Shown piece after piece: positions 7,809-16,915 of a stretch of 64,000 nt of DNA. Under the pieces are notes generated by a model, which did not search any database, was not told where the DNA came from, and saw only the letters and a program-made list of their open reading frames with translations. The stretch is from Achromobacter xylosoxidans (GTDB lineage Bacteria; Pseudomonadota; Gammaproteobacteria; Burkholderiales; Burkholderiaceae_B): NCBI RefSeq assembly GCF_014490035.1, contig NZ_CP061008.1, forward strand, positions 6,262,001 through 6,326,000. Direction: 5' to 3'. The position numbers and the translations under genes are program-made. Positions within the stretch are counted from its first letter, which is position 1, and each line of letters starts with the position of its first letter.

Positions 7809-8753
7809 CTACGCGCGCCGCCGCTCGCCAAGGACGTCCAGACACGCCCTTAGAACTCGCGCCGGCTCGATAGAGTTGATTTCGTCCGTTCCGTTGTCCG
7901 GAACCACATCCCGCGTGTACCTTCGCGCCCAGAACCATTCTGGATTCGGCTCATTGAAGATTCCGACATATGGAACGCACAGGCCTTGGGCGATATGCGA
8001 CGGACCACAATCATTCGATACGACCAGGCGGGCATTGCGCATGAGCGCGGCGAGCTCTGCTGGCGGCCGACAGAACTCAATCTTGAAGTCGCTTCGGCCT
8101 AGGTATGCAATGTGCTCCCGCATTCTTCCTTCGTCGGGACCCAGAACGAAGGTGAACCCTGCAGATCCGGCGAAATGGTTTTGAAGAAGATCCGAGAGCG
8201 CCACGTAGTGGTCCAACGCCCATCGCTTGAAATCTCCGGCGCCACCGCCCGGTATGAAAACGATATCGGCCGGTGTGACCTTCCCGACGTGCGGCTTGGA
8301 GATCTCCAGAAATGCCTGACGCGCAGTTCGCTCAGGCTCATGCCCCTGATGCGTCGCGAGCAGGCGCAGATTTGCAAGCCCAATGTACTCATTGATGTCT
8401 TTTCGATGACTGTGGGTCCATACGCGATCGCCCAGCCGGCCATTCTCGAATCCCATGCGCAGCGCTGGCCGCCGAATAAGGTTAATCAGCGAGTAGCGCT
8501 CGCTAGAATGGTGAAGACTTAAGGAAGCGTGAGCTCGGCGTGGCAGCGCGCGCACTTGCGCCGCGAACGCATCCGCTTGGACGAACTCGTCCACCCACGG
8601 CAGGCTCGTGTAAAAGTGGCCAACTGCGTACCGGGACACTACACGGACGCGCTTTTCACGCCAAAATTTCTTCAGAAGGCTTAGCGCTGGAAAAGCTACG
8701 ATTTGATCGCCGAACCTCGGCTGGCTCCTGACAAAAACCACAACATCAGACAT
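7809..8753 (-). CDS. Glycosyltransferase family 9 (heptosyltransferase-like) protein
   Basis: A 314-aa product from ATG 8753. It has the GT-B layout of family 9: N-terminal VFVRSQPRFGDQIVAFPAL, the central IPGGGAGDFKRWALDHY (acceptor/donor cleft), the FVLGPDEG strand, and the C-terminal donor-binding NARLVVSNDCGPSHIAQGL. Family members transfer heptose or related sugars to lipopolysaccharide core. It is a lone cargo gene here without other LPS genes, so its acceptor is unknown; altering surface glycans to block phage or related elements is conceivable. Its start overlaps no neighbour. Confidence 0.8.
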   Translation of the reverse strand: MSDVVVFVRSQPRFGDQIVAFPALSLLKKFWREKRVRVVSRYAVGHFYTSLPWVDEFVQADAFAAQVRALPRRAHASLSLHHSSERYSLINLIRRPALRMGFENGRLGDRVWTHSHRKDINEYIGLANLRLLATHQGHEPERTARQAFLEISKPHVGKVTPADIVFIPGGGAGDFKRWALDHYVALSDLLQNHFAGSAGFTFVLGPDEGRMREHIAYLGRSDFKIEFCRPPAELAALMRNARLVVSNDCGPSHIAQGLCVPYVGIFNEPNPEWFWARRYTRDVVPDNGTDEINSIEPARVLRACLDVLGERRRA

Positions 8754-8875
8754 AAACCGGACACCTAAACAAGTAGGCGGGGATTTATGGTCGTTTTCGG
8801 CACGACGCCGGCAATTTATCACGAGGCTGCACCGTGGCCCATAGGCTGTGCTGGCGCGAAGCGCTGCCAACAAAA

Positions 8876-8893
8876 AGCCCCCTTTCGGGGGCT
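8876..8893 (-). terminator. Terminator of the DUF5623-type gene
   Basis: AGCCCCC-TTTC-GGGGGCT forms a perfect 7-bp stem. Read on the minus strand it is followed by a T-run (8872-8876), about 30 nt past the stop of the upstream minus-strand gene. Confidence 0.75.
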
Positions 8894-8923
8894 GTTTGCA
8901 GCGAGCGCGCTTGTCGCGAGACG

Positions 8924-10258
8924 TCAGATCGCAGCGCTAGCGCCTGGGCTCGCCGCCGCGCGGATGCGCTCAACCTTCTGCAGCTCAGCGATGCCCGCGT
9001 CAAAAGCCGCGAGCAGTGTGCGCCGCGGCTTGCAGTCGTCGTAGCCGCGCACGACGATGGAACGCGCTTCGGTGAGCATCGCCAGGCGCTCCATGTCCGA
9101 ATCGCCGCACACTGCGATCGGCCCTCCATAGTAGATATCGTCCAAGGCCCGCCCCTGCTCATCCCGGTGTTCCAATGGCCACCAATTGTCCAATTCGGAA
9201 CGGGCAGCGCCCAGCTTCGAGTGGACTCGGCTGGAAAACCCGATGGCCGACAGGCCTCGCATTAGAGGGGCAAGTTGTAGATGTAGCTCAATTGGCATCG
9301 CTTTGGCCGGGCGCCAGCGCGACGGGATACCGGTTTGGCCACCATACGGCACCGCGCCGTTGTATTCGCCGTAAGACGGCCCCGGCCGCCGCCGGCGCGG
9401 CTTTGCATCCGCTTCGCGTTGAGGACTGACAAAATCGTCATTGCACCTGCCCGTCTCGTGTGGCCACGGGTGGGGCTCCACGACGGGGCGCAGATTGGCC
9501 AACGCGTCAGCAACACGCTGCAGCAGGGCGCCGTCCAGGCCAATCAGGAGAGGAATGCACTCGCCGGCGTAGTAGATGCCCTCCCACTTGGGCACCACCA
9601 TTTTGCAGCCATTACTCTGCAGCCAGTGGGCGCGCTTGGCCTCCATGCGCTTGACCTCAGCCGCATACGGCTCGTCCAGGCACACATAGCTCCCGCTCAC
9701 AGGGTCGAACCAGTCCGAGTTATGGTCTCTGCCGGGCATGCCGTTCAGCACGCTAGCGATGGCGTCGAACTTCTTGGTCGATACTGGTTGCAGGCCTGTC
9801 GCTTCCATGAAGCGCAAGCTGCGCTCCGCCTTCAGTAGAAGGTCCCGAGCCGCCTCTTGGTTGTCCACATTGGTCCGGTGTTCCAGATGATCGACGTATT
9901 CCATCCGGAAGCCGTAGAGCCCACGCGCGTGGCCGACGCGGTGCTTGGCCACGATTTCGGGCAATGGACGAGAGAGGTGCACACATAGCAGTTCTCGGCC
10001 ATGCCTCAGCCCATTGGGCGTCTGATCGTCCTTGCGCGGACGCCGGGTGAACCAGTGCACGGAGATGTAGACGGGAAACCCGCGCGGTGCACTTGCGACG
10101 GGAAGCTGGCGCTTCGCGTGCACGAAGTTCTCGTAGCCAGCCTGGCGACTGGCAAGATTGAGAGCGTCTGTGTGGGTGATGTTTTGCTCGCGGCTAATTT
10201 TCTTGGCGAGCTGCTTGATGCCGTTCACTGAGAGCGGCTTAATGCTGGCGGTATTCAT
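8924..10258 (-). CDS. DUF5623-type protein
   Basis: A 444-aa protein. The N-terminus (residues 5-50: PLSVNGIKQLAKKISREQ, then DALNLASRQAGYENF) is the short helical segment seen at the start of DUF5623-type proteins in ICEs and islands. The rest is soluble, with an Arg-rich patch (PRRRRPG) near residue 290 and a late domain (residues 325-400) containing GLSAIGFSSRVHSKLG. No catalytic residues can be assigned. The family occurs in accessory regions of ICEs and its function is unknown. Confidence 0.65.
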   Translation of the reverse strand: MNTASIKPLSVNGIKQLAKKISREQNITHTDALNLASRQAGYENFVHAKRQLPVASAPRGFPVYISVHWFTRRPRKDDQTPNGLRHGRELLCVHLSRPLPEIVAKHRVGHARGLYGFRMEYVDHLEHRTNVDNQEAARDLLLKAERSLRFMEATGLQPVSTKKFDAIASVLNGMPGRDHNSDWFDPVSGSYVCLDEPYAAEVKRMEAKRAHWLQSNGCKMVVPKWEGIYYAGECIPLLIGLDGALLQRVADALANLRPVVEPHPWPHETGRCNDDFVSPQREADAKPRRRRPGPSYGEYNGAVPYGGQTGIPSRWRPAKAMPIELHLQLAPLMRGLSAIGFSSRVHSKLGAARSELDNWWPLEHRDEQGRALDDIYYGGPIAVCGDSDMERLAMLTEARSIVVRGYDDCKPRRTLLAAFDAGIAELQKVERIRAAASPGASAAI

Positions 10259-10519
10259 GCGCTTCGATCCTTAAGGCCCCGTTTACAGAGTCACCGTCGC
10301 TCTGAAAGGCCGGAAGGAAGGCATCGGCCAATAGAAGATCAAAGCACTGCTCTAGGAGCTTCGGAAGACGGCGTCCTGCGCGTGCCAGCGCAGATCGACT
10401 TTACTCCTCACGAATCGTTGAAGTCAATCAGGCCTGGCAGCGGGTGCGCTGGGACGGGGCACCTGTCGGCCAACCGGTAGAATCAGCTCCGTTCCTGTGT
10501 GGAGTTCCACACTTGCCGC
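10259..10519. other. Intergenic region upstream of the DUF5623-type gene
   Basis: This 261-bp gap should carry the minus-strand promoter of the DUF5623-type gene. No clear promoter, repeat or RNA was found. Confidence 0.4.
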
Positions 10520-10832
10520 CTACCGTGGCGCCATGCCTTTGCGTAGCTTACCGGGCCCCTCCAGCAGTTCACGAACCATCAGCTCCTGTTCAGCCACGCA
10601 AGGTTCCGCCGCGAGCGCTTCCCACCATTCATCGTAGACAGGGGCTAGAACGCCGGAAGGGCGTTTGAACCTCGCTCGACAACTGCTTCGTTCGCAGCAC
10701 AAACGAGCGGTACCGCTTGACCTCCAGCAGCAGGGCGAGCACGTCTGCGTCGGAGATCTTGCCATCAGAGCCACGATGACGGTCCTGAATAGCGCGGAGC
10801 TCAGCGAGGGATAAAGGAGATCTGAACGGCAT
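10520..10832 (-). pseudogene. Frameshifted small ICE gene
   Basis: One frame from 10832 begins MPFRSPLSLAELRAIQDRH and runs to VLRTKQL before meaningless residues. A second frame supplies the expected continuation (VYDEWWEALAAEPCVAEQEL, then MVRELLEGPGKL), ending at 10520. Intact relatives in similar elements, as I recall them, join both parts in about 75-100 aa. The shift lies near 10660-10690. It is either a true frameshift or a sequencing error; the open second frame argues that the mutation is recent. Confidence 0.55.
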
Positions 10833-10955
10833 AGGCGAATACTGTATGTTTGCACAGTAAACCTATGTCGTCCTATCCCGCTAGCTAGAGCTGCGCCCTC
10901 TCTTGACGGGCCTGCACGGCAGCGGCCACAGCTTTGGCGGTGACTCGACACCGAC

Positions 10956-10984
10956 TTGCCCTTACGTCTATTAGTCGCTATAGT
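10956..10984 (+). promoter_or_regulatory. Sigma-70-type promoter of the XRE gene
   Basis: TTGCCC (10956-10961), a 17-bp spacer and TATAGT (10979-10984) form a near-consensus promoter 53 bp before the ATG at 11037. The first 15-bp operator palindrome occupies most of the spacer. Confidence 0.7.
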
Positions 10985-11018
10985 GAAATTACGGCTCTAA
11001 GTCGCGTCTATTAGACGC
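10964..11018 (+). promoter_or_regulatory. Two XRE operator palindromes
   Basis: ACGTCTATTAGTCGC (10964-10978) and GCGTCTATTAGACGC (11004-11018) are versions of one palindrome 40 bp apart, about four helical turns on one face. The first lies between -35 and -10, the second in the transcribed leader. This is the layout of an autorepressor that binds cooperatively. Confidence 0.7.
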
Positions 11019-11036
11019 ATCCGATCGGAGCAAGAC

Positions 11037-11579
11037 ATGAACCAGAATCTCAGCCTGGCGGACACCATGAGGCCCACGTCGGAAGACCTCAAGAAATTGC
11101 GGGGGAAAACTCGCCGCACGCAAGCGCAAACGGCGGCCATTCTTGGCGTTGGCCTACGCCAAGTGCAACGTTGGGAGGCAGGTGAGCAGTCGATGCCGCC
11201 GGCAACGTGGCGCTTTTTACAGATGTGTGGCCACCGTTTGCCCTCGGACTTCCTCGTCCCGGAAGATGGCGCCACCCGATCTTGGGATCTCGACAGCGAC
11301 ACGATACGGGACACCATTGAGCAAGGTGATTTCGTCCACCTACAGCCTGTCGTTGGCCCGATGATCCAAGCCCGAGTGTGGCTGGACCGCGTGCATGACG
11401 GCCTGATCGACGAGGAGTCGTATGGCGGCTTTGTTATCGGATTCCCAGGGCACCCCGAAGCAGGCCAAGAATTCGGTGGCTTCTACATCGGCGAACGCAT
11501 CACCTTCGCTAAGCGGAACGCCGTCCATGTGGAACAGCGCACACATACCACTGCAAGCGCGTCTAACCAGAAAATGTGA
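11037..11579 (+). CDS. XRE-family transcriptional regulator
   Basis: The 180-aa product has an N-terminal Cro/C1-type helix-turn-helix (residues about 13-55: LRGKTRRTQAQTAAILG, then RQVQRWEAGEQSMP). The C-terminal 110 residues are of unknown type and may bind a ligand or partner. Two matching palindromes sit in its promoter, implying autoregulation. The next gene starts 51 bp downstream on the same strand and is probably co-transcribed, as in two-gene regulator/effector or toxin-antitoxin modules; that interpretation is inference. Confidence 0.8.
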   Translation: MNQNLSLADTMRPTSEDLKKLRGKTRRTQAQTAAILGVGLRQVQRWEAGEQSMPPATWRFLQMCGHRLPSDFLVPEDGATRSWDLDSDTIRDTIEQGDFVHLQPVVGPMIQARVWLDRVHDGLIDEESYGGFVIGFPGHPEAGQEFGGFYIGERITFAKRNAVHVEQRTHTTASASNQKM

Positions 11580-11630
11580 CCAGATGAGGCATACTCGCCG
11601 CCTCGCACAACTCAAAACACGGAAAGAAAA

Positions 11631-12179
11631 ATGGGGGCCAACTGGAACGAAGGAATGATGCGCTGGGCACCATATGTTGACGCCGAAGGCCGGTCCTTTC
11701 CGCTCAACCACTTGCATCCTTTCCGATACCAGTTGGAAACGACTGACGGCCGGACGGTAGAAATCCGTGTAGCTTTCGCGATGCACTGCTTCACGCACGG
11801 AAATGAGGTTACCGAGCATGCCCCGGATCTGTACCAGGATGAGCGCGAGGTCCGCAGGTTTTGCCATGACCGCTATGCTTTGTCCCCGCGCTTACCGCTC
11901 ATTGTTCGCGAGCTGGCCAAACGCAAATGCGGCTATGCCAAGCATGAGAACTACGTCACCATCGACGTGGAGACCGCCGAAGGCTCTACCGGAAGCTATG
12001 GTGTCTTCTTCAACGTGCGGAGAATCAAGGACGCCGACGGTCTCGCAGTGCTCCTGACCATCCAGAGCGCCTACGAGCTGGACGCGGGAAAACAGCCGCC
12101 AATCCACGGCTCCATCAAGTTCACGCGTTTGATCGAACTGACGCTTGACGGAATCAAGCCGCGCCCGCCTCGAAAATAG
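11631..12179 (+). CDS. Unknown protein in an operon with the XRE regulator
   Basis: A 182-aa soluble protein from ATG 11631, preceded by GGAAAG. A recognisable segment is LHPFRYQLETTDGRTVEIRV followed by AFAMHCFTHGN (residues about 28-60), and the C-terminus has beta-type repeats (YVTIDVETAEGSTGSYGVFF). It loosely recalls small proteins annotated as stationary-phase or stress-related on islands, but I cannot assign a family. Co-transcription with an autoregulated XRE gene could mean a toxin-like or effector role. Confidence 0.5.
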   Translation: MGANWNEGMMRWAPYVDAEGRSFPLNHLHPFRYQLETTDGRTVEIRVAFAMHCFTHGNEVTEHAPDLYQDEREVRRFCHDRYALSPRLPLIVRELAKRKCGYAKHENYVTIDVETAEGSTGSYGVFFNVRRIKDADGLAVLLTIQSAYELDAGKQPPIHGSIKFTRLIELTLDGIKPRPPRK

Positions 12180-12198
12180 TATGACCGGAAAAAGCGAA

Positions 12199-12215
12199 GG
12201 CCCCCGAAGGGGCCC
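12199..12215. terminator. Hairpin at a convergent gene boundary
   Basis: GGCCCCCGAAGGGGCC can pair over six or more bases. Read on the minus strand it is followed within a few bases by CTTTTT, so it could end transcription of the 12415-12909 gene, and possibly of the plus-strand gene ending at 12179. Confidence 0.5.
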
Positions 12216-12414
12216 CGTAGTCTGGCGTTCTGTTGCCTCCGCTTTTGGCGGAACCGCTTGCGCGGCAGTCAACGCTTTTGCCCGAAGGCTCACCAGCTAT
12301 TGCGTTAGGGCTATTGTTGCTCAAATTTGAGCATCGCGCAACCCATCCTTCCCAGCCAGACCGGGTACGACGAAGAATTTGCCTCTGTACGTATCACTGT
12401 ATATGTAACCAGTA

Positions 12415-12909
12415 TCAACATTGGCGGAAATACAGCCTCTCAGGATCCACCGTCAAAAATTCCTCCTCTACCGCGCATGCCCGCGCCGCCATCGCTTGGG
12501 GCCGATAATCCCATTCCGGCTTTCCTGCGTCGTCAAATTCGACGATCGCAAAAGACCCGGCGGGCGCGAGGCCCCGCCCTTTTGGCCAATGCTCGATGAT
12601 CGTGCTCAGGGCAGCCGCATTGGCAAGCACTTCCTCTCGAACAGGCTTGCGTTGCCACCACTTCCTTGCGGGCATGAGGTGCTGCAGCCCGACGTCGTCG
12701 TGCAACTGCACGATAGCTGCTTCGCGCACCTCTTCGATGGCATTCGTCACCGATGTCCCGTGATAGTCGTAAAGCTGCGCACAGACGATTACCAGGCTGT
12801 CATGTCGCACCCTGGCACGCAAAAAGCACGTGCCAACAGACATCAGGCCGGGGTATTGGAACCTGGGATACTCCTTGTCGATGCCCTGAAACTGCGAATT
12901 TCCGTCCAT
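12415..12909 (-). CDS. Unknown protein next to the defence island
   Basis: A 164-aa protein with GGGAG placed just before ATG 12909. The sequence includes LMSVGTCFLRARVRHDSLVI and a C-terminal FAIVEFDDAGKPEWDYRP; it appears soluble and alpha/beta. No family is recognised. It lies downstream of, and on the same strand as, the Gabija-like pair, separated by 165 bp, so it could be an accessory defence gene or unrelated cargo. Confidence 0.5.
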   Translation of the reverse strand: MDGNSQFQGIDKEYPRFQYPGLMSVGTCFLRARVRHDSLVIVCAQLYDYHGTSVTNAIEEVREAAIVQLHDDVGLQHLMPARKWWQRKPVREEVLANAAALSTIIEHWPKGRGLAPAGSFAIVEFDDAGKPEWDYRPQAMAARACAVEEEFLTVDPERLYFRQC

Positions 12910-13074
12910 CCCTACATCTCCCTATATCCTGCTCCTATCGGAGACACGCCGGACCATGCGCGCGCCCTGAAGGAACAACGGCAAGATTCATGGGAAATAA
13001 AAGGACAACCTTGACCCGCCTGCCACTCACGCCCGCTAGTTCAGGTACGCGGACAGCCGGTAATTGGGGCTAAT

Positions 13075-14607
13075 TCACCAACGGAGCTTGAAAAGGGGAC
13101 TCGGATTGGATGTCGAAACCACTAAGGTTAGTGACTTTTTCGCCCTGCTAAAGGCTACATACATCTTGGACTTGGCGTACAGGGTCGATGTGAACTGCCC
13201 CTTGTCGCAGGCCATCAGCATCGCGTGGTCGCACTCCAGGCCCTTCGCCTTGTGAATGCTGCTGAGCACCTTTGGGGGTAATGACGGATGGGAATGGGAG
13301 CGCATACGCGACACCTCCGCAAATCCTTCGTCCGGATCTGCAAACTGACCAATGCGCACGGCATCCCGCAGTTCGGACCAGTGATCAATCTTCACTGTGT
13401 CAAAGCCTGCGGCGTTTTCCTTCACCAGCGCAGCAATTTTTGCGAGCGCGTTCGACACGCCCGTATGTGAGGGACTATTCAGGAGACATCGTGCGACCGC
13501 TTGGATGTTGGCCGGCTTTCCGGTGGTGGAGCGCGCCGCGCCGGTGCGAACTTCCTGCAAAAGTCGGTCACCGTGGCTGGACGAGCTGAATCCCGCTGCG
13601 ACGCTGCCCATAAAAGTGATGACACCCTGCGCCAGTGCTTCCGGATCACCATGACCTGCGCGCAGTGTCTGTACGAGCGCCCCTAGCGCATTACGCGTAT
13701 GACCTTCCCAAATTGGTACTGTACGAAACCAGAACGCCCGAAGTGCCGACACCAAGTCGTTCTGCGATGCGAGAATCATAAGCTGTGAGCTGCTTTTCAG
13801 CACCTTGTCGATCGGTGCTCTATGCTCCTTGGACAGTTTGTAGCCCGTACGCATCTGAGCCGTGTTGTTTCCGACAAGCACCCTAACTGATGGAGGCAGC
13901 GCTCCAGTCAGGTCTATTGGAATTCCGCGTTCCAAGCTCTCCCGCGCCTCGATGACCCAAGCCCCCAACAGAGGACAACCGGTCTGCCAGCGGTGGGGCG
14001 TGATCAGCTTCTCGCCTGCTCCCTGCGCCTTCAAAGCGTCCCAGCGGGCACGATCCTCGCGCGCGGCTTTGTCGGTCTTGGCGCCGTAAATCCGCTGCAT
14101 GGGATCACCAAAGATCCGGACAACTGCTCCAGCAGACAGCAAGGACATGACAACACTGTGCTGATCGACACTCGTGTCCTGGTGCTCATCGCACACGATG
14201 ACTGGATAGCGTTGGGCCAGTGCACGAGCCACCATTGGCTGATGCCGCAGAAATCCTGCGACCTTGGTTGCCATGATTTCAAAGCCTCGCCCGCCGTCCT
14301 GCCAAGCCCAGGAGGTCAGATCGCGTGGAAGACCAAGTGGCTCATGGTAAGCCAGTGCGATCTGCGCTATCAAGGCATCGATGGTCTTGATCTCGACGCG
14401 CGCCCCTGCCTTCTTCGTGCGTTCTGCGAAGACAGAGCACGCGGCGTGGGTGTGCGTCAGGATGAGCAAGCGGCCATCACCGATCGCCCCAACCACCTCC
14501 TGCGCGTACGCGGCGGCTTGGTATGTCTTGCCGCAGCCCGCCGCAGCTTCAATGATCACCAGCCGCTCGGGTGAGCGGAGAAGATTGGCAACGGCGTGGT
14601 CGCTCAT
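13075..14607 (-). CDS. gajB: Gabija GajB-like UvrD-family helicase
   Basis: The 510-aa product from ATG 14607 is a superfamily 1 UvrD/Rep-like helicase. Walker A is AAAGCGKT (about residues 22-29), motif II is CDEHQDTS (about 137-144), motif III is FGDPMQRIYG (about 163), motif V is SIHKAKGLECDH (about 450), and motif VI is VAFSRAKKSL (about 484). Its start overlaps the stop of the upstream OLD-family gene by ATGA, so the two are translationally coupled. Length and partner fit GajB of the Gabija antiphage system, in which GajB is thought to act with GajA on DNA. A generic OLD-UvrD pair is the alternative name for the same arrangement. Confidence 0.8.
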   Translation of the reverse strand: MSDHAVANLLRSPERLVIIEAAAGCGKTYQAAAYAQEVVGAIGDGRLLILTHTHAACSVFAERTKKAGARVEIKTIDALIAQIALAYHEPLGLPRDLTSWAWQDGGRGFEIMATKVAGFLRHQPMVARALAQRYPVIVCDEHQDTSVDQHSVVMSLLSAGAVVRIFGDPMQRIYGAKTDKAAREDRARWDALKAQGAGEKLITPHRWQTGCPLLGAWVIEARESLERGIPIDLTGALPPSVRVLVGNNTAQMRTGYKLSKEHRAPIDKVLKSSSQLMILASQNDLVSALRAFWFRTVPIWEGHTRNALGALVQTLRAGHGDPEALAQGVITFMGSVAAGFSSSSHGDRLLQEVRTGAARSTTGKPANIQAVARCLLNSPSHTGVSNALAKIAALVKENAAGFDTVKIDHWSELRDAVRIGQFADPDEGFAEVSRMRSHSHPSLPPKVLSSIHKAKGLECDHAMLMACDKGQFTSTLYAKSKMYVAFSRAKKSLTLVVSTSNPSPLFKLRW

Positions 14608-16364
14608 AGATCGAGCTCTTGCAGAGCCTTGTGACCCACGGCTGTCAATACCGCGTTGATCAATGGAAGCAATTGCGGCTCTATTTTCTTCCAAGCGCCT
14701 AACGCGACCATTTTTTGGGCCAACTCTTGGCCACCGACAGTGGACTTGAACCATTGCTGGGAGTGCTTCTTCCAAGCCTTTTCTTGACCTGCAGGCGCAC
14801 CATCCTTACTGCCGCTGGCGGCCGCTATTATCAAAGTACGCCACGTCTTTCCCGATGCTTTCAGCGCCGCATCTATCGTCTCCACGCTCTTGTCTTGAAG
14901 TCCGAGGCGCTCCGCCAAAGTCCGGAGTCGATAGCCATCCACCTCGCCTTCTGCATCCCTCAGCAGTGCGAGGAGATTTTCTTCAGGGACGGCGCCGATC
15001 ACATGGTCCTCGGTGCAGCCCTTGGGCCACTGGTGCAATCGTCCTTTGAGCTTGTCCTTCAGCTTCTTCCACCGCTCTGGTGCGGTACCTTCGTCGTCAG
15101 CCAGGCCGGCAAATAGCAAACCGGAAGACGCGAGCGTCTCCAACAGATCCAAGGTCGCACCGTTTCCCTGACCATCGCAGACTCGCACCCCGTAATCAAG
15201 CGGGTTGCCCTTAAAGGCCCTCTCTAATAGATACTGCAAAAAGCCGACTTCGGTGGGTCCTTCTGCGATGACGGCCACACGCGCCAGGAATGTTTCAGGA
15301 TCGCGCTTCTGCTGCGGCCCGATCTTGTCCCGAGGCAGCGCACCGATGGAGCCCGCGCTGTCCAGATACCAGAGGTGCGCGTCCTCGGCACACGAAATGG
15401 CGATAGGGCTATGCGTCGTGAGGAAAATCTGCCCGTGTTGGCCGGCCAGGATCTTGATGAGCTTGCGCAGACGGTACGGCTCAAGCCCGCGCTCGATCTC
15501 ATCGATGAGCGTAATGCTAGCTTCCTTGTCCGTTGACGATGCGATTTCGAGCGCGGACATACGTCTGGTGCCAGCCCCCCAACTACTCAGAGGCAACGCC
15601 ACGTCATTCTCGGTCGCCACTAGTCCGATGAGCGCGCCGATGGACAACCCCTGGCTGGTCGTGAGACCGAGTTTCAAATTGCTGGGAAGCGCGGCACCGG
15701 CCATACGCGCATCCAGCGATTCGATCGCCTTCTTACCCTTGTCATTGAGCGAATCGTGCAAATCGAGCCCTGCTACCTCCTTGCCGATGCGGGCCCGCAA
15801 TGCGCTATCGGCCAACAACCGATCCAGCGCCGAGCCATAGACAAGCCGCAGATCGCGATCATTGCGCTCATCAGCACTCATTCGAACCGAGCCGATACGC
15901 CGGCGAACGGCTGACGAAAAATGGGCCAATTCTTCGTTGGGTTGCATGACCTCCCACGCGAGTTCCAATTCCGCGGTACCCCGTACCCGAACGCGATATA
16001 CCGGCTCGCCGGGCGCGGCAAGGTCTCCTTCTTCGTCGGCTGACGGAGGTATCGCATTCTGCCCGTCCCACGCCCACGGCCAGGCGAAAGTGCTCTGCGA
16101 GCCGATCCCGGTCGTATCGGGTAGGGTCATGACGGCTTCGATGACGAACTCCTGCGCGTTGTCGCGCGCCCAGTAATCGGCCTCAGAGAGGACCGCAGTG
16201 TTCGACGGTGAAAGCAGCAATGCAATCGCTTCGAGGATGGTCGTTTTTCCGACGTCACCCCCACCCAGGATGACGTTCATTCCTTCCGCAGGCAGCCATG
16301 TTAGGGAGTGGATGCCCCTGAAGCGTTGAATAGTTAGTTTACGAATATGTGCTGTGTGGGCCAT
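14604..16364 (-). CDS. gajA: Gabija GajA-like OLD-family ATPase/TOPRIM nuclease
   Basis: The 586-aa product (ATG 16364; a TTG at 16385 would add seven residues) has an N-terminal ABC-type ATPase with Walker A GGGDVGKTT (residues 34-42), Walker B LIDEIERGLEP (about 287) and a following TTHSPIA H-loop (about 316). The C-terminal TOPRIM nuclease shows VIAEGPTEVGFL (about 366) and LADDEGT (about 421), which supply the acidic metal ligands. Class 2 OLD proteins with these domains paired with a UvrD helicase define Gabija, where GajA nicks DNA and is inhibited by nucleotides. The downstream helicase overlaps by 4 bp. Confidence 0.82.
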   Translation of the reverse strand: MAHTAHIRKLTIQRFRGIHSLTWLPAEGMNVILGGGDVGKTTILEAIALLLSPSNTAVLSEADYWARDNAQEFVIEAVMTLPDTTGIGSQSTFAWPWAWDGQNAIPPSADEEGDLAAPGEPVYRVRVRGTAELELAWEVMQPNEELAHFSSAVRRRIGSVRMSADERNDRDLRLVYGSALDRLLADSALRARIGKEVAGLDLHDSLNDKGKKAIESLDARMAGAALPSNLKLGLTTSQGLSIGALIGLVATENDVALPLSSWGAGTRRMSALEIASSTDKEASITLIDEIERGLEPYRLRKLIKILAGQHGQIFLTTHSPIAISCAEDAHLWYLDSAGSIGALPRDKIGPQQKRDPETFLARVAVIAEGPTEVGFLQYLLERAFKGNPLDYGVRVCDGQGNGATLDLLETLASSGLLFAGLADDEGTAPERWKKLKDKLKGRLHQWPKGCTEDHVIGAVPEENLLALLRDAEGEVDGYRLRTLAERLGLQDKSVETIDAALKASGKTWRTLIIAAASGSKDGAPAGQEKAWKKHSQQWFKSTVGGQELAQKMVALGAWKKIEPQLLPLINAVLTAVGHKALQELDL

Positions 16365-16915
16365 GTCATTATCAATTGCGGGCAATAAGAGCTAAGCCGG
16401 CAAGCCACTCTCTCACCTCATTCATGGAATGCGAGCTTCGAATACCCTCACAGGTTTACGATCACGCTCATTCCGCAACTGCAACAAAATGCTAAACGCA
16501 CGTAGCTTAGCAGCACTCAACTCAATAAACAGTATTCGTATGAGCCGCCGTCGCGACAAGAAAAACCGAAGACCGCTTTCGGCCAGGAGCGGTCAGCCAC
16601 CGCGGAGCCGCCGGCGACAGCTCCAGGCTGGTAAGAGTCATTCGCGTCCCGCCCGGTGAACTTCCGCTGTACCCGTCACTTGTCATTCGAATTACAGTGC
16701 CGTAAATGACAGCTTCCGCCGAGCAAATGTCGGAGGATGGAAGGTTTGGCCGGCGCGGTGATTCAAGGAGGCCCGTTGACTAGTTATCAAAGCGGGCTCC
16801 GCTGGCGCTATTCCGTGGCGCAAACCAGAGGCCTCCAAAGCCGCCTATTTGAAGGTTTTGACCAGGATATGCCATCCCTTAGGAGTTCTTCACGACAACC
16901 CCGAGGATATGAAGT
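16365..16915. other. 551-bp spacer between the two defence operons
   Basis: No gene is supported here. A hairpin (GACCGCT/AGCGGTC, about 16570-16593) could act at the end of the upstream minus-strand operon. The promoter of the Gabija-like pair should lie near 16380-16480, but no convincing -35/-10 was found. Confidence 0.4.
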
